From Epichloe hybrida (Eukaryota; Ascomycota; Sordariomycetes; Hypocreales; Clavicipitaceae): 64,000 nucleotides of DNA. The stretch is from positions 372,001 through 436,000 of the forward strand of contig JAFEKR010000025.1 in NCBI GenBank assembly GCA_019022495.1, in the 5' to 3' direction. A program made the position numbers and the translations under genes. Position 1 is the stretch's first letter. Each line of letters begins with the position of its first letter. The notes under the pieces were generated by a model that was not told the origin of the DNA, ran no database searches, and saw only the letters and a program-made list of their open reading frames with translations. Positions 62,762 through 64,000 of this stretch are shown in pieces.

Positions 62762-63585
62762 TGTTAAAAATAAGACCTATTTTTAGCCTTTTTCTAGTTA
62801 AAGAACCTTCTTATTACTAGCTTGCTTTGCAAGTCTGATAGCTGCACTGCAGCTGTCAACGGTCGCGAGGGCAGCTATCAATGGCTGCGTCACAGCTGTT
62901 AACAGCTGCGACCGACCGTGTGGATAACTAATTAGTTAATTGCGTTATGGCTGCAAGTGTGGCTACAACCACACCACTAGTAATTAGGTAAGCTAGGGTA
63001 ACGTAAGCTAGGGTGACGTAAGCAGGTTACCCTACACATAACTTACCCTATAGCTATCTTTGACAACGATTTTCTCTTTATCTAGAGGTTATACAAAAGT
63101 TTCACATATAGCAAATTAAAGCTTAAAGATAGGGCTTTCTCTTTATGCAAGGTTATTTTTTAGACTAAAAGTTAGTGCATATAGGTTGCTAGCTAGTATG
63201 GTGGTGAGTCGATTTTTTGGTTTTTGCATACAAATGAATTTTGCGGAAAATCAAAAGTGGCCTATAAGACCCCGTTAGTGGCCCGGATTCACCGATATAG
63301 TTAGTAAGTCTATGAGAGGAAGAAGATCTTTTTAACTAGCTAGATAGCTAGTCCTCTTAACTAATAATAGCCGTATTGCCCGTACAACGTATCTAAAATC
63401 AATTCTATTGCTCTATAAGATATCATAAAAGTAATCTAAATTGAATTCTATTAGTTAATAACTGCCATAACCTTCCGTTGCGTTACGTTAATTGATTTAA
63501 CGTTGCAGCCCTATTAGTCCCCGACCGTAGAGCTTGCACCTGTACAGCTGTTGCCAGCTGGCAACTAGCTCCCTACATTTCAATA
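62762..63585 (+). repeat. Copia-D 3' LTR
   Basis: 824 bp, TGTTAAAAATAAG...CATTTCAATA. It differs from the 5' LTR essentially by transitions. The 200 bp before it (62553-62753) are the 3' untranslated region without further features. Confidence 0.95.
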
Positions 63586-64000
63586 AATATCTTTATGCTT
63601 ATAAATAGTAACTAGTATATAAAATTAGCATCCTACTAGTACCCTAGTATTTAAGGTAAAGGTAAGGGTATTTACTTCTACCTCTAGGAGTTTCCCTAGC
63701 CTTCTTACTAGTCTTTCTTTAGCTTATTATAATTATAAATAAAATACTTTATACTACTATAATTATAGTATTACTTTCTTCCTTATAGTCTATTATTATT
63801 TAAGTAAGTAGCTAGGGTCTTTTTCTTATTCTTATCCTTATCTCTTTAGTCCCTATTTAGCTAATACCCTTATAAGAAATTATATCTTTAGTATTAAGCT
63901 ACCTTATATAGGCCTTTCTCTTTTAAATTATTAGGCTTTTACTTATTCTTTAATATTACCTCCTAGAATTACTAGGTAATTTATATAATATTTTCTTATA
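63586..64000 (-). pseudogene. Gypsy-2c gag/protease relic
   Basis: Continuation of Gypsy-2c on the far side of Copia-D. It is homologous to 37310-37700 of Gypsy-2b in reverse, including the mutated zinc knuckle near 63780-63725 and the end of gag. It runs out of the window. Confidence 0.82.

Larger units (their letters stand above)
56465..63585 (+). mobile_element. Copia-D, youngest full-length Ty1/copia element
   Basis: 7121-bp element with two 824-bp LTRs and a perfect 5-bp duplication AATAT (56460-56464, 63586-63590) in Gypsy-2c. It has a primer site at 57289, a tandem-repeat leader, a gag-pol frame with few stops, and polypurine tract AAAGGGGG at 62754-62761. It keeps far more CA/TG than its neighbours. 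Confidence 0.95.
54089..64000 (-). mobile_element. Gypsy-2c, minus-strand Ty3/gypsy element interrupted by Copia-D
   Basis: Inverted relative of Gypsy-2a. Visible pieces are 54089-56464 (integrase linker back to protease) and 63586-64000 (protease/gag, continuing beyond the window). Copia-D separates them with the duplication AATAT. The left end at 54089 is cut by LINE-b, equivalent to about 8380 of Gypsy-2a. Confidence 0.88.

Overview
This window looks like pure transposon graveyard from a filamentous ascomycete (Pezizomycotina) that carries out repeat-induced point mutation (RIP). CA/TG and CG dinucleotides are nearly absent over long stretches and TA is in great excess. Nearly every retrotransposon reading frame is readable only if in-frame TAG/TAA are taken as former CAG/CAA/TGG, and catalytic Asp codons have repeatedly become Asn. 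I found no host gene, no intact transposon gene, no functional tRNA or rRNA gene and no CRISPR array. Most short open frames are chance frames in LTRs or antisense frames of dead elements. The exceptions are surviving pieces of the Copia-D polyprotein.

Layout from left to right: Gypsy-1 (1-5456, 5' end outside the window) sits in the gag region of Gypsy-2a (5457-12124). Next comes a scrambled block (12125-16139): a hAT end, a minus-strand Copia-C integrase fragment, a 0.8-kb SINE-like element holding a Gypsy-1 solo LTR, a partial hAT, and the leader and 5' LTR of Copia-C. From 16140 to 47843 one old Copia element (Copia-B2) is split into four pieces by hAT-2 (16255-35239), Gypsy-2b (36286-40738) and Copia-B (40858-47232). 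hAT-2 was itself invaded by Copia-A (16604-24155) and a full-length Tad-like LINE (LINE-a, 24219-33517, minus). LINE-a was invaded by a composite LTR unit (29028-30125) and by hAT-1 (31678-33349).

To the right, a truncated SINE copy is fused to a 5'-truncated LINE (LINE-b, 47953-54088). Then comes minus-strand Gypsy-2c (54089-64000, runs out of the window), interrupted by a SINE copy and by Copia-D (56465-63585), the least decayed element. Many insertions were confirmed by exact target-site duplications: 5 bp for LTR elements, 8 bp for hAT, 12-15 bp for SINE/LINE. These allow the relative order of events to be read.

The most unusual items are: a 0.8-kb SINE-like family with a conserved 3' hairpin and 5'-truncated copies; a SINE-LINE fusion suggestive of template switching; a 1.1-kb LTR unit with two different ends that encloses a tRNA-like A-box/B-box sequence; and a non-autonomous hAT family built from CATTA repeats and 101-bp tandem repeats. 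All family names here are local labels, and domain boundaries in decayed frames are approximate.
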